A DNA stretch of 64,000 bases. Source: Alistipes sp. (GTDB lineage: Bacteria > Bacteroidota > Bacteroidia > Bacteroidales > Rikenellaceae). Below are positions 37,089-46,702 of this stretch, piece by piece. The notes beneath the pieces were generated by a model, which saw only the letters and a list, made by a program, of their open reading frames with translations, searched no databases and was not told where the DNA came from. The stretch's first letter is position 1. The number at the start of each line of letters is the position of its first letter. Both the position numbers and the translations under genes were made by a program. The stretch lies in the NCBI GenBank assembly GCA_017621455.1, contig JAGATC010000010.1, positions 154,983-218,982 of the forward strand, written 5' to 3'.

Positions 37089-37535
37089 ATGGAACTTCAT
37101 AATCTTAAGCCCGCTAAGGGTGCAACTCACCACGATAAGCGTGTGGGTCGCGGTGCTGGTTCGGGTCACGGTGGTTACTCTACCCGTGGTTTGAAGGGTG
37201 CCAAGTCGCGCTCGGGTTATTCAAGCAAGCTCGGTTTCGAGGGTGGTCAGATGCCTTTGCAGCGTCGTCTTCCTAAGTTCGGCTTCACGAATATCGATCG
37301 CGTAGAGTACAAGGCTATCAACCTCTCAGTATTGGAGGATCTCGCAGCTAAGCACAACCTTACAGAGGTGACCTTCGAGACATTTGTAGAGGCTGGCTTT
37401 GTATCATCTAAGGACAAGGTTAAGATTCTGGGTAACGGCACCATCACTCGCGCTTTGGCTGTTAAGGCCAACGCCTTCTCTAAGTCTGCTGAGGCTGCAA
37501 TCGTAGCTGCTGGCGGTTCTGTTGAGAAGTTGTAG
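37089..37535 (+). CDS. rplO: Ribosomal protein L15
   Basis: 148 residues: MELHNLKPAKGATHHDKRVG, GSGHGGYSTRGLKGAKSRSG and FEGGQMPLQRRLPKFGF. Followed by a 168-base gap before secY containing the perfect palindrome TTTGTTCGAACAAA at 37551-37564 and a CCGCAGTTGCGG hairpin. Confidence 0.96.
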   Translation: MELHNLKPAKGATHHDKRVGRGAGSGHGGYSTRGLKGAKSRSGYSSKLGFEGGQMPLQRRLPKFGFTNIDRVEYKAINLSVLEDLAAKHNLTEVTFETFVEAGFVSSKDKVKILGNGTITRALAVKANAFSKSAEAAIVAAGGSVEKL

Positions 37536-37703
37536 TATGGTTTCGGCTGTTTTGTTCGAACAAATGGCAAGTAACGAGGGGCACAACGGATAACATAAAT
37601 AGGAGTTATACACAATATATAATATATATGGCTGTGCCGCAGTTGCGGTCGATGCTTGAACAGAACAGTATAAAATTGTAAGAATCAATAAAACCTAATA
37701 TTT

Positions 37704-39086
37704 ATGAACACGTCTATCATTGTTGGTTTGGTTTTAGTAGTAATCATCGTCTTGCTACTTGCTACCAACAAGAAACTAAGAGAGACTATCAAGAACATAT
37801 ATAAGATTGAGGAGCTTCGCAAGCGTATCCTCTTTACGCTCAGCCTTCTTCTTATATATCGTTTGGGTAGTTTTGTGACTCTGCCTGGTGTAGACCATGC
37901 AATTTTGGAGGAGGCAACAAAGAACTTCGCGAGTGACGGCAGCCTTTTGGGTCTGTTGAACGTATTCTCGGGTGGTGCCTTTGCTCAGGCTTCAATCTTT
38001 GCACTTGGTGTTATGCCTTACATCACCGCGTCTATCATCATTCAGTTGTTGGGCATCATGGTGCCTTACTTCCGCAAGATGCAGCGCGAGGGTGAGAGCG
38101 GACGTCGCAGAATGAATCAGTGGACACGTTTCCTTACCATTGTCGTGTTGCTACTTCAGGGTCCTGCTTACCTCTATTCACAGGTGTTGAACTGGGGTGC
38201 AGTAAGCCCCGCATGTTCGGGTGACCTTTTGGGTATTCCACAGGGCCAGTTCATTGTTCCTGCGGTAACAATCCTTATCGCCGGCACCATGTTTATCATG
38301 TGGTTGGGTGAGAAGATTACCGACAAGGGTATTGGTAACGGTATCTCATTGATCATTATGATCGGTATTGTGGCACGTCTACCACAGGCATTCATGGCTG
38401 AGCTTGGTGCTCAGATGGATGGTGGTTGGGGTATCATCGCATTCATCGTTGAGCTCATCTTCTTGGCTCTCGTGTTTATGCTTGCTATCGCAATCGTTCA
38501 GGCAGTGCGTCGCATTCCCGTTCAGTATGCCAAGCGTATTGTAGGTAATAAGCAGTATGGTGGCGTGCGTCAGTACATTCCATTGAAGCTGAACGCCGCT
38601 AACGTGATGCCTATTATCTTCGCCCAGGCTCTTATGTTTATTCCAGGTTTGATCTGGCCTAACAGCGCAACTTGGACCGACATCAGCAGCTTCTGGTACA
38701 ACTTCACGCTTGTAGTGTTGGTAGTTGCGTTTACTTACTTCTACACCGCAATTATCGTAAATCCTCAAATGATGGCCGACGATATGAAGCGTAACGGTGG
38801 TTTCATTCCAGGTGTTAAGCCCGGTAAGAGCACTGTTAAGTATATCGACGACGTCATGACAAGAATCACCCTTCCTGGTTCGATCTTCTTGGCACTTATC
38901 ACGGTTCTTCCCGCTGTAGCCATGACGCTCGGTATCCAGCAGAGCTTTGCTTACTTCTTCGGTGGTACATCGCTTCTGATTATGGTAGGTGTTGTTCTTG
39001 ACACTCTAAAGCAGATTGAGAGCTACTTGTTGATGCGTCACTACGATGGTCTTATGAAGACCGGACGTATTCAGGGTCGCTACTAA
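37704..39086 (+). CDS. secY: Preprotein translocase subunit SecY
   Basis: 460 residues with ten predicted transmembrane segments. Residues about 5-22 form an additional N-terminal hydrophobic stretch before IYKIEELRKRILFTLSLLLI, which is the usual start region (TM1), so the start at 37704 gives an extra segment; an alternative start further in cannot be excluded. Conserved LGVMPYITASIIIQLLGIMV (plug/TM2-3), GEKITDKGIGNGISLIIM and the C5 loop MKRNGGFIPGVKPGKST are present. Confidence 0.95.
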   Translation: MNTSIIVGLVLVVIIVLLLATNKKLRETIKNIYKIEELRKRILFTLSLLLIYRLGSFVTLPGVDHAILEEATKNFASDGSLLGLLNVFSGGAFAQASIFALGVMPYITASIIIQLLGIMVPYFRKMQREGESGRRRMNQWTRFLTIVVLLLQGPAYLYSQVLNWGAVSPACSGDLLGIPQGQFIVPAVTILIAGTMFIMWLGEKITDKGIGNGISLIIMIGIVARLPQAFMAELGAQMDGGWGIIAFIVELIFLALVFMLAIAIVQAVRRIPVQYAKRIVGNKQYGGVRQYIPLKLNAANVMPIIFAQALMFIPGLIWPNSATWTDISSFWYNFTLVVLVVAFTYFYTAIIVNPQMMADDMKRNGGFIPGVKPGKSTVKYIDDVMTRITLPGSIFLALITVLPAVAMTLGIQQSFAYFFGGTSLLIMVGVVLDTLKQIESYLLMRHYDGLMKTGRIQGRY

Positions 39087-39102
39087 TAGATTTTACCACA
39101 AG

Positions 39103-39138
39103 AGAGGTGCTGCCTTGGGCAGCCGAGGCAGCACTCTT
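39103..39138 (+). promoter_or_regulatory. Intercistronic hairpin between secY and map
   Basis: AGAG-GTGCTGCC (to 39114) pairs with GGCAGCAC-TCTT (from 39127), followed by TTAATT. Short T-run makes it a weak terminator at most; it may attenuate expression of the genes from map onward. Confidence 0.55.
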
Positions 39139-39155
39139 TAATTGGCTTACTGAAG

Positions 39156-39929
39156 ATGATATATTTGAAGACACCCGAGGAGATAGAGATTCTTAGAGAG
39201 AACAACTTGTTGGTAAGTAGGGCTCTTGCAGAGGTAGGTCGCCACATTAAGCCTGGCATCACCACCCGCGAGCTCAACGACATTGCCGAGAAGGTTATCC
39301 GCGAGAATGGCGCAGTTCCTGCATTCTTGGGTTATCAGGGTTATCCCGCATCGGCTTGCATTTCGGTAAACGAGCAGGTTGTACACGGTATCCCTTCGGA
39401 CTATGTCATCAAGGATGGCGACATCGTATCGGTAGATTTGGGCACCATTCTGAAGGGGTTTGTTGGTGATTCGGCATATACGTTTGCCGTAGGTGAGGTT
39501 GCAGACGATGTAAAGCAACTACTGGAGGTCACCAAAGAGGCTCTTCGCAAGGGTGCAGCACAGGCAAAGGCTGGTAACCGCGTTGGCGACATATCAGCAG
39601 CAGTGCAGGATTACGCCGAGAGTTTCGGCTACGGCGTAGTGCGAGAGTTGGAGGGTCATGGCTTAGGCAGGAAGATGCATGAGGAGCCAGGCGTACCTAA
39701 CTATGGCGCACGAGGCAGGGGACCATTGTTGAAAGAGGGTATGGTCATCTGCATAGAACCGATGATTACGATGGGTGATCGTAGGGTAGTTTTTGAGCGT
39801 GACGGCTGGACCGTGCGCACAAAGGACCGTAAGCCTGCAGCACACTTCGAGTATGCAGTGGCGGTGGGCAAGGATGGCCCCGACATCCTAACAGACTTCA
39901 GTATCATTGAAGAGGCTATTAAAAACTAA
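39156..39929 (+). CDS. map: Methionine aminopeptidase, type I
   Basis: 257 residues. Metal ligands are recognisable in [17 protein letters not shown] (two Asp), [15 protein letters not shown] (His), GMVICIEPM (Glu) and HFEYAVAVG (last Glu). It removes initiator Met cotranslationally. Position between secY and infA is typical. Confidence 0.96.
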   Translation: MIYLKTPEEIEILRENNLLVSRALAEVGRHIKPGITTRELNDIAEKVIRENGAVPAFLGYQGYPASACISVNEQVVHGIPSDYVIKDGDIVSVDLGTILKGFVGDSAYTFAVGEVADDVKQLLEVTKEALRKGAAQAKAGNRVGDISAAVQDYAESFGYGVVRELEGHGLGRKMHEEPGVPNYGARGRGPLLKEGMVICIEPMITMGDRRVVFERDGWTVRTKDRKPAAHFEYAVAVGKDGPDILTDFSIIEEAIKN

Positions 39930-39934
39930 GTCTT

Positions 39935-40153
39935 ATGGCAAAACAGACTGCTATTGAACGAGACGGAACCATCATCGAGGCGTTGTCGAATGCAATGTTC
40001 AGGGTGGAATTGGATAACGGCCACGTTATCACGGCTCATATCTCAGGTAAGATGCGTATGCACTACATCAAGATCTTGCCCGGAGATAAGGTAAAAGTAG
40101 AGATGACGCCTTACGATTTGAGTAAGGGTCGAATATCTTTTAGGTACAAATAA
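39935..40153 (+). CDS. infA: Translation initiation factor IF-1
   Basis: 72 residues, standard S1-fold: [38 protein letters not shown] and [20 protein letters not shown]. Starts 5 bases after map. Confidence 0.97.
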   Translation: MAKQTAIERDGTIIEALSNAMFRVELDNGHVITAHISGKMRMHYIKILPGDKVKVEMTPYDLSKGRISFRYK

Positions 40154-40170
40154 TTAAGAATGCTTTGGTT

Positions 40171-40287
40171 ATGAAAGTAAGAGCATCAATTAAGAAGAGA
40201 AGCGAGGATTGCAAGATTGTACGTCGCAAGGGCAAGCTCTATGTGATCTGCAAGAAGAATCCCAAGTTCAAAATGCGCCAGGGATAA
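40171..40287 (+). CDS. rpmJ: Ribosomal protein L36
   Basis: 38 residues. Starts at ATG 40171 ([13 protein letters not shown]) and ends [11 protein letters not shown]. In the zinc form the ligands are three Cys and one His; here the first Cys is Ser/Glu and the His before KxRQG is Phe, leaving C14 and C27 only. It is a partly or wholly zinc-free form. Sits between infA and rpsM as expected. Confidence 0.95.
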   Translation: MKVRASIKKRSEDCKIVRRKGKLYVICKKNPKFKMRQG

Positions 40288-40329
40288 TTTTTAGTTTAAC
40301 AAACCGAAATTAACTTTTAAGAAAGATTT

Positions 40330-40710
40330 ATGGCACGTATAGTAGGTGTTGATTTACCAAAAAATAAGCGCGGTGAGATCGGCTTGACCTATATCTATGG
40401 TATTGGTCGTTCTACTGCGCAGAAGATCCTCGATAGCGTAGGCGTAAGCCGCGACATCAAGGTTCAGGATTGGACCGACGAGCAGGTCGGCGCCATTCGT
40501 GGCGCAATTGCCGATATGGGCATCAAGGTTGAGGGCGAGTGCCGCTCAGTCGTACAGCTCAACATTAAGCGATTGATGGATATTGGTTGCTACCGTGGTA
40601 TCCGTCACCGTTTGGGTCTTCCCGTACGCGGTCAGAGCACAAAGAACAACGCTCGTACACGTAAGGGTAAGAAGAAGACTGTAGCAAACAAGAAAAAGGC
40701 AACTAAGTAA
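40330..40710 (+). CDS. rpsM: Ribosomal protein S13
   Basis: 126 residues: [34 protein letters not shown] and the C-terminal [18 protein letters not shown]. Begins the alpha-type operon segment. Confidence 0.97.
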   Translation: MARIVGVDLPKNKRGEIGLTYIYGIGRSTAQKILDSVGVSRDIKVQDWTDEQVGAIRGAIADMGIKVEGECRSVVQLNIKRLMDIGCYRGIRHRLGLPVRGQSTKNNARTRKGKKKTVANKKKATK

Positions 40711-40722
40711 TATTAGAGAGTT

Positions 40723-41112
40723 ATGGCAAAGAAAACTGGAACAGTTAAGAAGAAGGTTGTTAAGGTTTCGGCTCAGGGTATGGCTTTCGTACACTCTACC
40801 TTTAACAACGTTATCGTAACCATCACCAACGAGGTTGGTGAGGTCATCAGCTGGTCATCAGCCGGTAAGATGGGCTTCCGCGGTTCGAAGAAGAATACTC
40901 CCTATGCAGCACAGACAGCAGCTGCTGACTGCGCAAAGGTTGCTTACGATATGGGTTTGCGTAAGGTTAAGGTTTACGTTAAGGGTCCTGGTCAGGGTCG
41001 TGAGTCTGCAGTTCGTACCATCCATGGTGCTGGTATCGAGGTTATGGAGATTATCGACGTTACTCCACTACCCCACAACGGCTGCCGTGCCCCCAACCGT
41101 CGTCGCGTATAA
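40723..41112 (+). CDS. rpsK: Ribosomal protein S11
   Basis: 129 residues: [39 protein letters not shown] and [18 protein letters not shown]. 12 bases after rpsM. Confidence 0.97.
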   Translation: MAKKTGTVKKKVVKVSAQGMAFVHSTFNNVIVTITNEVGEVISWSSAGKMGFRGSKKNTPYAAQTAAADCAKVAYDMGLRKVKVYVKGPGQGRESAVRTIHGAGIEVMEIIDVTPLPHNGCRAPNRRRV

Positions 41113-41192
41113 TTTCGCTGGAACTTATACATACTGACAACGTAAGGCAAGCAGTATAATAAACACTTAATTACTGAAAAAAAAGAAAAATT

Positions 41193-41801
41193 ATGGCAAG
41201 ATATATTGGACCTAAGTCGAAGATTGCCCGTCGTTTTGGCGAGGCTATTTACGGTGCTGATAAAGTTCTTGAGAAGCGTAACTTCCCTCCCGGACAGCAC
41301 GGTCTTGCTCGCAAGCGTAAGAAGAATTCGGAGTATGGCGAGCAGCTTTCTGAGAAGCAGAAGGCAAAGTACACATACGGCATTTTGGAGAAGCAGTTTG
41401 CTCGTACCTACGAGGCTGCAGCACGTATGGGTGGTATCACTGGTGAGAACCTCCTTAAGTTGCTTGAGTGCCGTTTGGATAATGTTGTTTACCGTTTGGG
41501 TATCGCTCCTACACGTGCAGCAGCACGTCAGCTCGTATCGCACCGTCACATCTGCGTAAATGGTAATGTAGTAAACATTCCTTCATACGCATTGAAGGTT
41601 GGTGACGTGGTATCTGTACGCGAGAAGTCTAAGACTTTGGAGGTTATCACCGATGCATTGTCGGGTGCAGCACGCAGCCGCTACGCATGGTTGGAGTGGG
41701 ACAACGCTACAATGAGCGGTAAGTTCCTTCAGACTCCTGAGCGTGAGGAGATTCCCGAGAACATCAAGGAGCAGCTTATCGTCGAGTTGTACTCTAAGTA
41801 G
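41193..41801 (+). CDS. rpsD: Ribosomal protein S4, zinc-free form
   Basis: 202 residues: [32 protein letters not shown] and the S4 RNA-binding domain [20 protein letters not shown] with [10 protein letters not shown]. The N-terminal zinc cysteines of C-plus S4 are absent. Confidence 0.97.
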   Translation: MARYIGPKSKIARRFGEAIYGADKVLEKRNFPPGQHGLARKRKKNSEYGEQLSEKQKAKYTYGILEKQFARTYEAAARMGGITGENLLKLLECRLDNVVYRLGIAPTRAAARQLVSHRHICVNGNVVNIPSYALKVGDVVSVREKSKTLEVITDALSGAARSRYAWLEWDNATMSGKFLQTPEREEIPENIKEQLIVELYSK

Positions 41802-41825
41802 TAATTCACAAACAAATTCAATATT

Positions 41826-42818
41826 ATGGCAATATTAGCATTCCAAAAACCTGAAAAGGTCATCATGTTGGAGTCGACTTCATCGTTCGGCAAGTTTGAG
41901 TTTCGTCCGTTGGAGCCTGGCTATGGCATGACTGTCGGAAACGCTTTGCGCCGTGTGTTGCTCTCGTCGTTGGAGGGCTTTGCTATCACGACCGTGAAGG
42001 TTGCCGGAGTGAACAATGAGTTCGCCGCAGTTCCCGGTGTGATGGAGGGTATGATGGAGATCATACTTAACCTTAAGCAGGTACGCTTCATCCGCACTGT
42101 TGATAATGAGGAGGCTGAGAAGGTCTCTATCAATGTTGCTGGCGTGACGGAGCTTACGGCAGGTTATATCTCGAACTACCTTTCGTTCTTCAAGGTCTTG
42201 AACCCCGAGTTGGTTATTTGCCACCTCGCTCCTGGCACTAAAATGCAGTTGACCATCACCATTGGTAAGGGTCGTGGCTATGTGCCTTCGGAAGAGAATG
42301 CGGGCATCGAGAAGGATGTTGACACCCTTCCTATCGACTCGATCTTCACGCCCATCAAGAACGTCAAGTACTCTGTCGAGGACTACCGTGTCGAGCAGAA
42401 GACCGACTACGAAAAGTTGAATTTGGAGATTACTACCGACGGCTCGATCCATCCGAAGGATGCGTTGAAGGAGGCTGCCAAGATTCTTATTCAGCACTTC
42501 ATGTTGTTCTCTGACGAGAAGATTACTATCGACGAGGAGGAGCAGCAGGGTGTAGAGGAGTTCGATGAGAGCATCTTGCACATGCGTCAATTGCTTAAGA
42601 CAAAGCTTGCTGACCAGGATTTGAGCGTACGTGCTCTTAACTGCTTGAAGGCGGCTGATGTCGACACTGTTGGCGACCTTGTAAAGCTCCATCGTAACGA
42701 GTTGTTGAAGTTCCGCAACTTCGGTAAGAAGTCGCTCACGGAGCTCGACGAGTTGTTGGCAAACCTCAACCTCAAATTCGGCATGGACGTATCTATCTAC
42801 AAACTTGATAAAGATTAA
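41826..42818 (+). CDS. rpoA: RNA polymerase alpha subunit
   Basis: 330 residues. N-terminal dimerisation domain [20 protein letters not shown] followed by [14 protein letters not shown]-terminal domain from about residue 255 with [20 protein letters not shown] and [20 protein letters not shown], which contacts UP elements and activators. Confidence 0.98.
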   Translation: MAILAFQKPEKVIMLESTSSFGKFEFRPLEPGYGMTVGNALRRVLLSSLEGFAITTVKVAGVNNEFAAVPGVMEGMMEIILNLKQVRFIRTVDNEEAEKVSINVAGVTELTAGYISNYLSFFKVLNPELVICHLAPGTKMQLTITIGKGRGYVPSEENAGIEKDVDTLPIDSIFTPIKNVKYSVEDYRVEQKTDYEKLNLEITTDGSIHPKDALKEAAKILIQHFMLFSDEKITIDEEEQQGVEEFDESILHMRQLLKTKLADQDLSVRALNCLKAADVDTVGDLVKLHRNELLKFRNFGKKSLTELDELLANLNLKFGMDVSIYKLDKD

Positions 42819-42820
42819 TT

Positions 42821-43381
42821 ATGAGACACAATAAGAAATTTAATCATCTTGGCAGACAGGCGGGCCACCGTAAGGCTATGCTCTCTAACATGGCTGTATC
42901 GCTCATTCTGCACAAGCGCATTCAGACAACTGTTGCGAAGGCCAAGGCCGTACAGATGTTCATCGAGCCATTGGTAACAAAGTCTAAGGAGGACACTACT
43001 CACTCACGTCGTGTAGTATTCTCATACCTCAAGCAGAAGGAGGCTGTTACCGAGCTCTTCCGCACCATCGCTCCTAAGATTATGGAGCGCCCCGGTGGTT
43101 ACACACGTATCCTCAAGACTGGTTTCCGTCTTGGTGATGGCGCCGATATGTGTATCATCGAGTTCGTTGACTTCAACGAGACTTACACCTTCGGTCGTGA
43201 GGCTGCTGCTCCTGCTGAGGAGGCTAAGCCTAAGACACGTCGTTCACGCGCTAAGAAGTCTGCAGAGACTGAGGATGGTGCTGAGAAGAAGGCTGCAAAG
43301 AAGGCTGCTCCTAAGGCAACCGCAGCTAAGGCTTCAGCAGCTAAGGGTGCAAAGAAGACCAATGTAGGCAAGAAAATGTAA
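42821..43381 (+). CDS. rplQ: Ribosomal protein L17 with Ala/Lys-rich C-terminal extension
   Basis: 186 residues, of which the first ~125 are L17 ([53 protein letters not shown]). The last ~60 residues are a low-complexity tail of Ala, Lys and Glu ([20 protein letters not shown]), longer than the usual bacterial L17. It is the last gene of the superoperon and its stop codon abuts the first of two tandem palindromic elements. Confidence 0.96.
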   Translation: MRHNKKFNHLGRQAGHRKAMLSNMAVSLILHKRIQTTVAKAKAVQMFIEPLVTKSKEDTTHSRRVVFSYLKQKEAVTELFRTIAPKIMERPGGYTRILKTGFRLGDGADMCIIEFVDFNETYTFGREAAAPAEEAKPKTRRSRAKKSAETEDGAEKKAAKKAAPKATAAKASAAKGAKKTNVGKKM

Positions 43382-43511
43382 TTTTTCTTGAGATAAGGGG
43401 TCATCTGCGACCTCTCAATCATTGCCCCGAATGGGAAATACGTCGAGTATATCCCATCCGGGGCAATCTCTTAATCGAGGCCACATCTAACCCTTTCTAT
43501 CAATAAATCTC
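43382..43511. repeat. Long palindromic element A (about 130 bp)
   Basis: Central stem ATTGCCCCG-A-ATGGGA (43421-43436) pairs with TCCCAT-C-CGGGGCAAT (43452-43467) around AATACGTCGAGTATA. The arms continue outward: GGGGTCATCTGCGACCTC on the left matches the complement of GAGGCCACATCTAACCC on the right, with a conserved unpaired GATA (43392-43395) opposite TCTA. The left arm begins at the rplQ stop. It probably also terminates or stabilises the superoperon transcript. Confidence 0.8.
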
Positions 43512-43512
43512 T

Positions 43513-43640
43513 CTTTTTCTTGTGATAAGGCAGCATCTGTTGCACATCACTAAAAGTAGACCGACTCGGGCTGTACGTTTTAGTACTATCCCGAGTCGGT
43601 CTCTTTTGTGATGCACCGCATCTACATTTTAAGCAATGCG
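43513..43640. repeat. Long palindromic element B, with terminator-like core
   Basis: Core stem GACCGACTCGGG (43559-43570) with CCCGAGTCGGTC (43590-43601) around CTGTACGTTTTAGTACTAT, followed by TCTTTT. The arms TTGTGATAAGGCAGCATCTG... and their partial complement on the right (GTGATGCACCGCATCTAC) extend the palindrome. It lies in tandem with element A and separates rplQ from the convergent rpoN, so the core can act as a terminator for both strands. Confidence 0.8.
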
Positions 43641-43642
43641 GT

Positions 43643-45070
43643 CTATATCTGCTTACGCATGCGGGCAACGGGGATGTCTAACATCTCGCGATACTTGGCC
43701 ACCGTACGTCGGGCGATGCGGTAGCCCTTGTCGTTGAGTATATCCATGAGGTTTTCGTCCGTAAGTGGGTGGCGTTTATCCTCATTGTCGATGCACTCCT
43801 GGAGTATGGTCTTAATCTCATGGCTCGACACCTCCTCGCCCGAGGTTGTCTGCATACCCTCCGAAAATAGCGACTTCAATAATATTATGCCAAAGGGGGT
43901 CTGGATGTATTTGCTGTTGACTACACGCGATATGGTCGATACGTCGAGCTCCGTGCGGTCGGCTATATCCTTCAATATCATCGGCTTAAGTTTGCTCTTG
44001 TCACCCTCCTGGAAGTACTCGCGCTGGAAGTCGAGAATGGTCTGCATCGTGCGCATAAGTGTGTCGTGTCGCTGCTTTATGGCCGATATAAACCACTTAG
44101 CCGAGTCTATCTTCGACTTTACGAACTGCACGGCATCCTTATCCTCGGCCTTGATTGTCCCATCTGGAGCAACCATGTCGCGCATCATGTCGCGGTAGCG
44201 GCGTGAGATACGCACTTCGGGGATTCCCGAAGAGTTGAGTGAGAGGCGCAACTCGCCATCCGTGGCGTCGAGAATGAAGTCGGGGGTGATATATGGCGTG
44301 GTGTCAATGCCGCCCTCAATGTGCAGGTTGCCAGGTTTTGGTGAGAGCGTGCGTATGTGCTCTATGGCCTCGCGGAACTCCTCCTCGGTGGTATTGAGAC
44401 GCGCTATTAGCTTCTCGTAGTGCTTCTTGGCAAATGCATCGAAGTGGGAGTTTATTATCTTGAATGCCAGGCGCTTGGCCTTAGTATCGAGGTGCTGGCG
44501 TTGCATCTGTAGTAGTAGGCACTCCTGCAACGAGCGGGCAGCGATGCCTGCGGGTTCCAGCTCCTGCACCATCGTAAGCATGCGCTCAATCTCCTCGACC
44601 GAGACATCCATGCCACGAGTAAAGGCCAGGTCATCCGAGAGCGACTGCAAGTCGCGGCGTAGGTAACCATCATCATCAAGGCTGCCGACGATATAGGCTG
44701 CTATGATAAGCTCCTCGTCCGTAAGCGAGCGGAAGCGAAGCTGCTCGACGAGAGTTTCACCTAACGAGTGCGACTCGGTGATGTATACAGGGCGCTCCTT
44801 GTCGTCCTTCGAGAAGTTGTTTATGCGTGCCTTGTACGAGGGGGTGTCATCCTCCTTGCCTAAGTACTCCTCGACGGATATCTTCGTGGGCTCATCCTCC
44901 GTATTCTCCACGTTTTCAGACTCCTCCTCCAATACGATGTTCTCCTCAATCTCACGCTTGATGCGCTCCTCGAGCTGCATTGCTGGTAGCTCGAGTAGCT
45001 TGATCATCTGTATCTGCTGCGGCGAAATCTTCGTCTGCAGCTGGATTGTTTGTTGAAGTCTGTTTGCCAT
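43643..45070 (-). CDS. rpoN: RNA polymerase sigma-54 factor
   Basis: 475 residues. Region I is the Gln/Leu-rich start (LQQTIQLQTKISPQQIQMIK), region II is acidic, and region III contains the core-binding domain and the HTH (LKDIADRTELDVSTISRVVN). The RpoN box ARRTVAKYRE lies 20 residues before the C-terminus and recognises the -24 element. Sigma-54 needs bacterial enhancer-binding activators, none of which is encoded here. Convergent with rplQ. Confidence 0.97.
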   Translation of the reverse strand: MANRLQQTIQLQTKISPQQIQMIKLLELPAMQLEERIKREIEENIVLEEESENVENTEDEPTKISVEEYLGKEDDTPSYKARINNFSKDDKERPVYITESHSLGETLVEQLRFRSLTDEELIIAAYIVGSLDDDGYLRRDLQSLSDDLAFTRGMDVSVEEIERMLTMVQELEPAGIAARSLQECLLLQMQRQHLDTKAKRLAFKIINSHFDAFAKKHYEKLIARLNTTEEEFREAIEHIRTLSPKPGNLHIEGGIDTTPYITPDFILDATDGELRLSLNSSGIPEVRISRRYRDMMRDMVAPDGTIKAEDKDAVQFVKSKIDSAKWFISAIKQRHDTLMRTMQTILDFQREYFQEGDKSKLKPMILKDIADRTELDVSTISRVVNSKYIQTPFGIILLKSLFSEGMQTTSGEEVSSHEIKTILQECIDNEDKRHPLTDENLMDILNDKGYRIARRTVAKYREMLDIPVARMRKQI

Positions 45071-45101
45071 AATAACTCTATCGGTGCACTAAAATTAAAA
45101 A

Positions 45102-45127
45102 CGGTCGGCCTTGGGCCGGCCGTTTTT
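45102..45127 (-). terminator. Intrinsic terminator of asnS
   Basis: AAAAACGGTCGGCC...GGCCGGCCGTTTTT: an inverted repeat with flanking A and T runs, so it works in either direction; on the minus strand it follows asnS before rpoN. Confidence 0.8.
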
Positions 45128-45138
45128 AGGGCAGTTGC

Positions 45139-46527
45139 TTAGAACTCAGCATTCTTAGGAGTACGTGGGAATGGGATCACATCGCGGATGTTACCCATGC
45201 CTGTCACGAAGAGAAGCAGACGCTCAAAGCCCAAGCCGAAGCCCGAGTGAGGTGCCGAACCCCAACGACGTGTGTCGAGATACCACCACAGCTCCTTACG
45301 GCTCATGCCCAACTCATCTACTCTTGCACAAAGCTTGCCAAAGTCGGCCTCACGCTCCGAACCACCGATAATTTCGCCAATCTGTGGGAACAAAACGTCC
45401 ATGGCGCGCACGGTCTTGCCGTCGTCGTTCTGCTTCATATAGAATGCCTTAATCTCCTTAGGATAGTTGATAAGGATTACGGGGCGCTTGAAGTGCTCCT
45501 CTACGAGGTAGCGCTCGTGCTCCGACTGAAGGTCGCAGCCCCAGTCGCAGGGGAACTCGAACTTCTTGCCCGAGGCCTTCAAAATCTCGATACCCTCGGT
45601 GTAGTCGAGGCGCACGAAGTCGTTGTCCAAAACGAACTGAAGACGCTCCAAAAGACCCTTATCCCACATCTTATTCATAAACTCGAGGTCCTCACGACAG
45701 TTCTCCATAGCGTAGCGGATGAGGTACTTCAAGAAGTCCTCAGCGAGATCCATGTCGTCCTGAAGCTCGTAGAAGGCCATCTCGGGCTCAATCATCCAGA
45801 ACTCTGCCAAGTGGCGAGGAGTGTTAGAGTTCTCGGCGCGGAACGTTGGACCAAACGTATAGATCTGACCCAATGCCAATGCACCAAGCTCTCCCTCGAG
45901 CTGACCCGATACGGTAAGGCTACAGGGCTTGCCGAAGAAGTCCTGAGTGTAGTCTACGGTGCCATCCTCGTTGCGTGGAGGATTCTGCATGTCGAGAGTC
46001 GATACGTTGAACATAGCGCCAGCACCCTCACAGTCCGATGCGGTGATCAGCGGCGTGTGCAAGTAGTAAAAACCTCTGTCGTTGAAGTACTTGTGGATGG
46101 CGAATGCCATGGCATGACGGATGCGCAATACGGCACCGAAGGTGTTGGTGCGGGGGCGCAAGTAGGCGATGTCGCGCAAGAACTCCAACGAGTGGCCCTT
46201 CTTCTGCAAGGGGTAAGTCTCGGGGTCGGCTGTGCCGTATACCTCGATTTTTGATGCCTGCACCTCAACGCCCTGACCCTGACCGAGCGATGCTACGAGC
46301 GTACCATCCACGCGCAAACATGCACCTGTGGTTACGGCCTTAAGCTCCGTCTCGTCGATCTTTGCGAGGTCGACAACAACCTGGATGTTCGATACGCAAG
46401 AGCCATCGTTTAGTGCGATGAAGGCAACATTCTTATTGCCACGCTTGGTGCGCACCCAACCCTTTACGGTAATCTCTCTGCCGTCACCCTCCATCTTGAG
46501 AATCTCGGCAATGCGAATAAGTTTCAT
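45139..46527 (-). CDS. asnS: Asparaginyl-tRNA synthetase
   Basis: 462 residues from the ATG at 46527 ([20 protein letters not shown]); the frame is open further upstream, but that 25-residue extension is not typical. The OB-fold anticodon domain ([20 protein letters not shown]) precedes the class II core: motif 2 in [20 protein letters not shown] and motif 3 in [16 protein letters not shown]. It charges tRNA-Asn. A short GGCCGGCCG-type inverted repeat with poly-T lies between it and rpoN at about 45100-45127, probably its terminator. Confidence 0.96.
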   Translation of the reverse strand: MKLIRIAEILKMEGDGREITVKGWVRTKRGNKNVAFIALNDGSCVSNIQVVVDLAKIDETELKAVTTGACLRVDGTLVASLGQGQGVEVQASKIEVYGTADPETYPLQKKGHSLEFLRDIAYLRPRTNTFGAVLRIRHAMAFAIHKYFNDRGFYYLHTPLITASDCEGAGAMFNVSTLDMQNPPRNEDGTVDYTQDFFGKPCSLTVSGQLEGELGALALGQIYTFGPTFRAENSNTPRHLAEFWMIEPEMAFYELQDDMDLAEDFLKYLIRYAMENCREDLEFMNKMWDKGLLERLQFVLDNDFVRLDYTEGIEILKASGKKFEFPCDWGCDLQSEHERYLVEEHFKRPVILINYPKEIKAFYMKQNDDGKTVRAMDVLFPQIGEIIGGSEREADFGKLCARVDELGMSRKELWWYLDTRRWGSAPHSGFGLGFERLLLFVTGMGNIRDVIPFPRTPKNAEF

Positions 46528-46636
46528 AAGTGCTCTATATTTTATATTATTTTGTTCGTTTCGTTCGTTTGTAGGTATACTGGGATTCGTATAACGCCAC
46601 AATAGGCCACAAAATTACTAATTTTTTTGCAAACGA

Positions 46637-46666
46637 TTGCACTCTTATCACTTTTTTGTACCTTTG
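46637..46666 (+). promoter_or_regulatory. Promoter of the GH2-like gene
   Basis: TTG (46637-46639), 19-base spacer, TACCTTTG (46659-46666). Start codon at 46703. Confidence 0.75.
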
Positions 46667-46702
46667 TAACTGCAACTTTATTCGTAACCGACGAAACGTA
46701 AT

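Noticed and set aside
45247..46254. A 335-codon open frame on the plus strand opposite asnS
   Set aside because: It is antisense to a well-identified gene, and its translation has the Leu/Val-rich look of reversed coding sequence; no domain is recognisable.
46528..46602. A 25-residue N-terminal extension of AsnRS from an upstream ATG at 46602
   Set aside because: The extension is Asn/Arg-rich, not typical of the family, and the ATG at 46527 gives the usual start [10 protein letters not shown].
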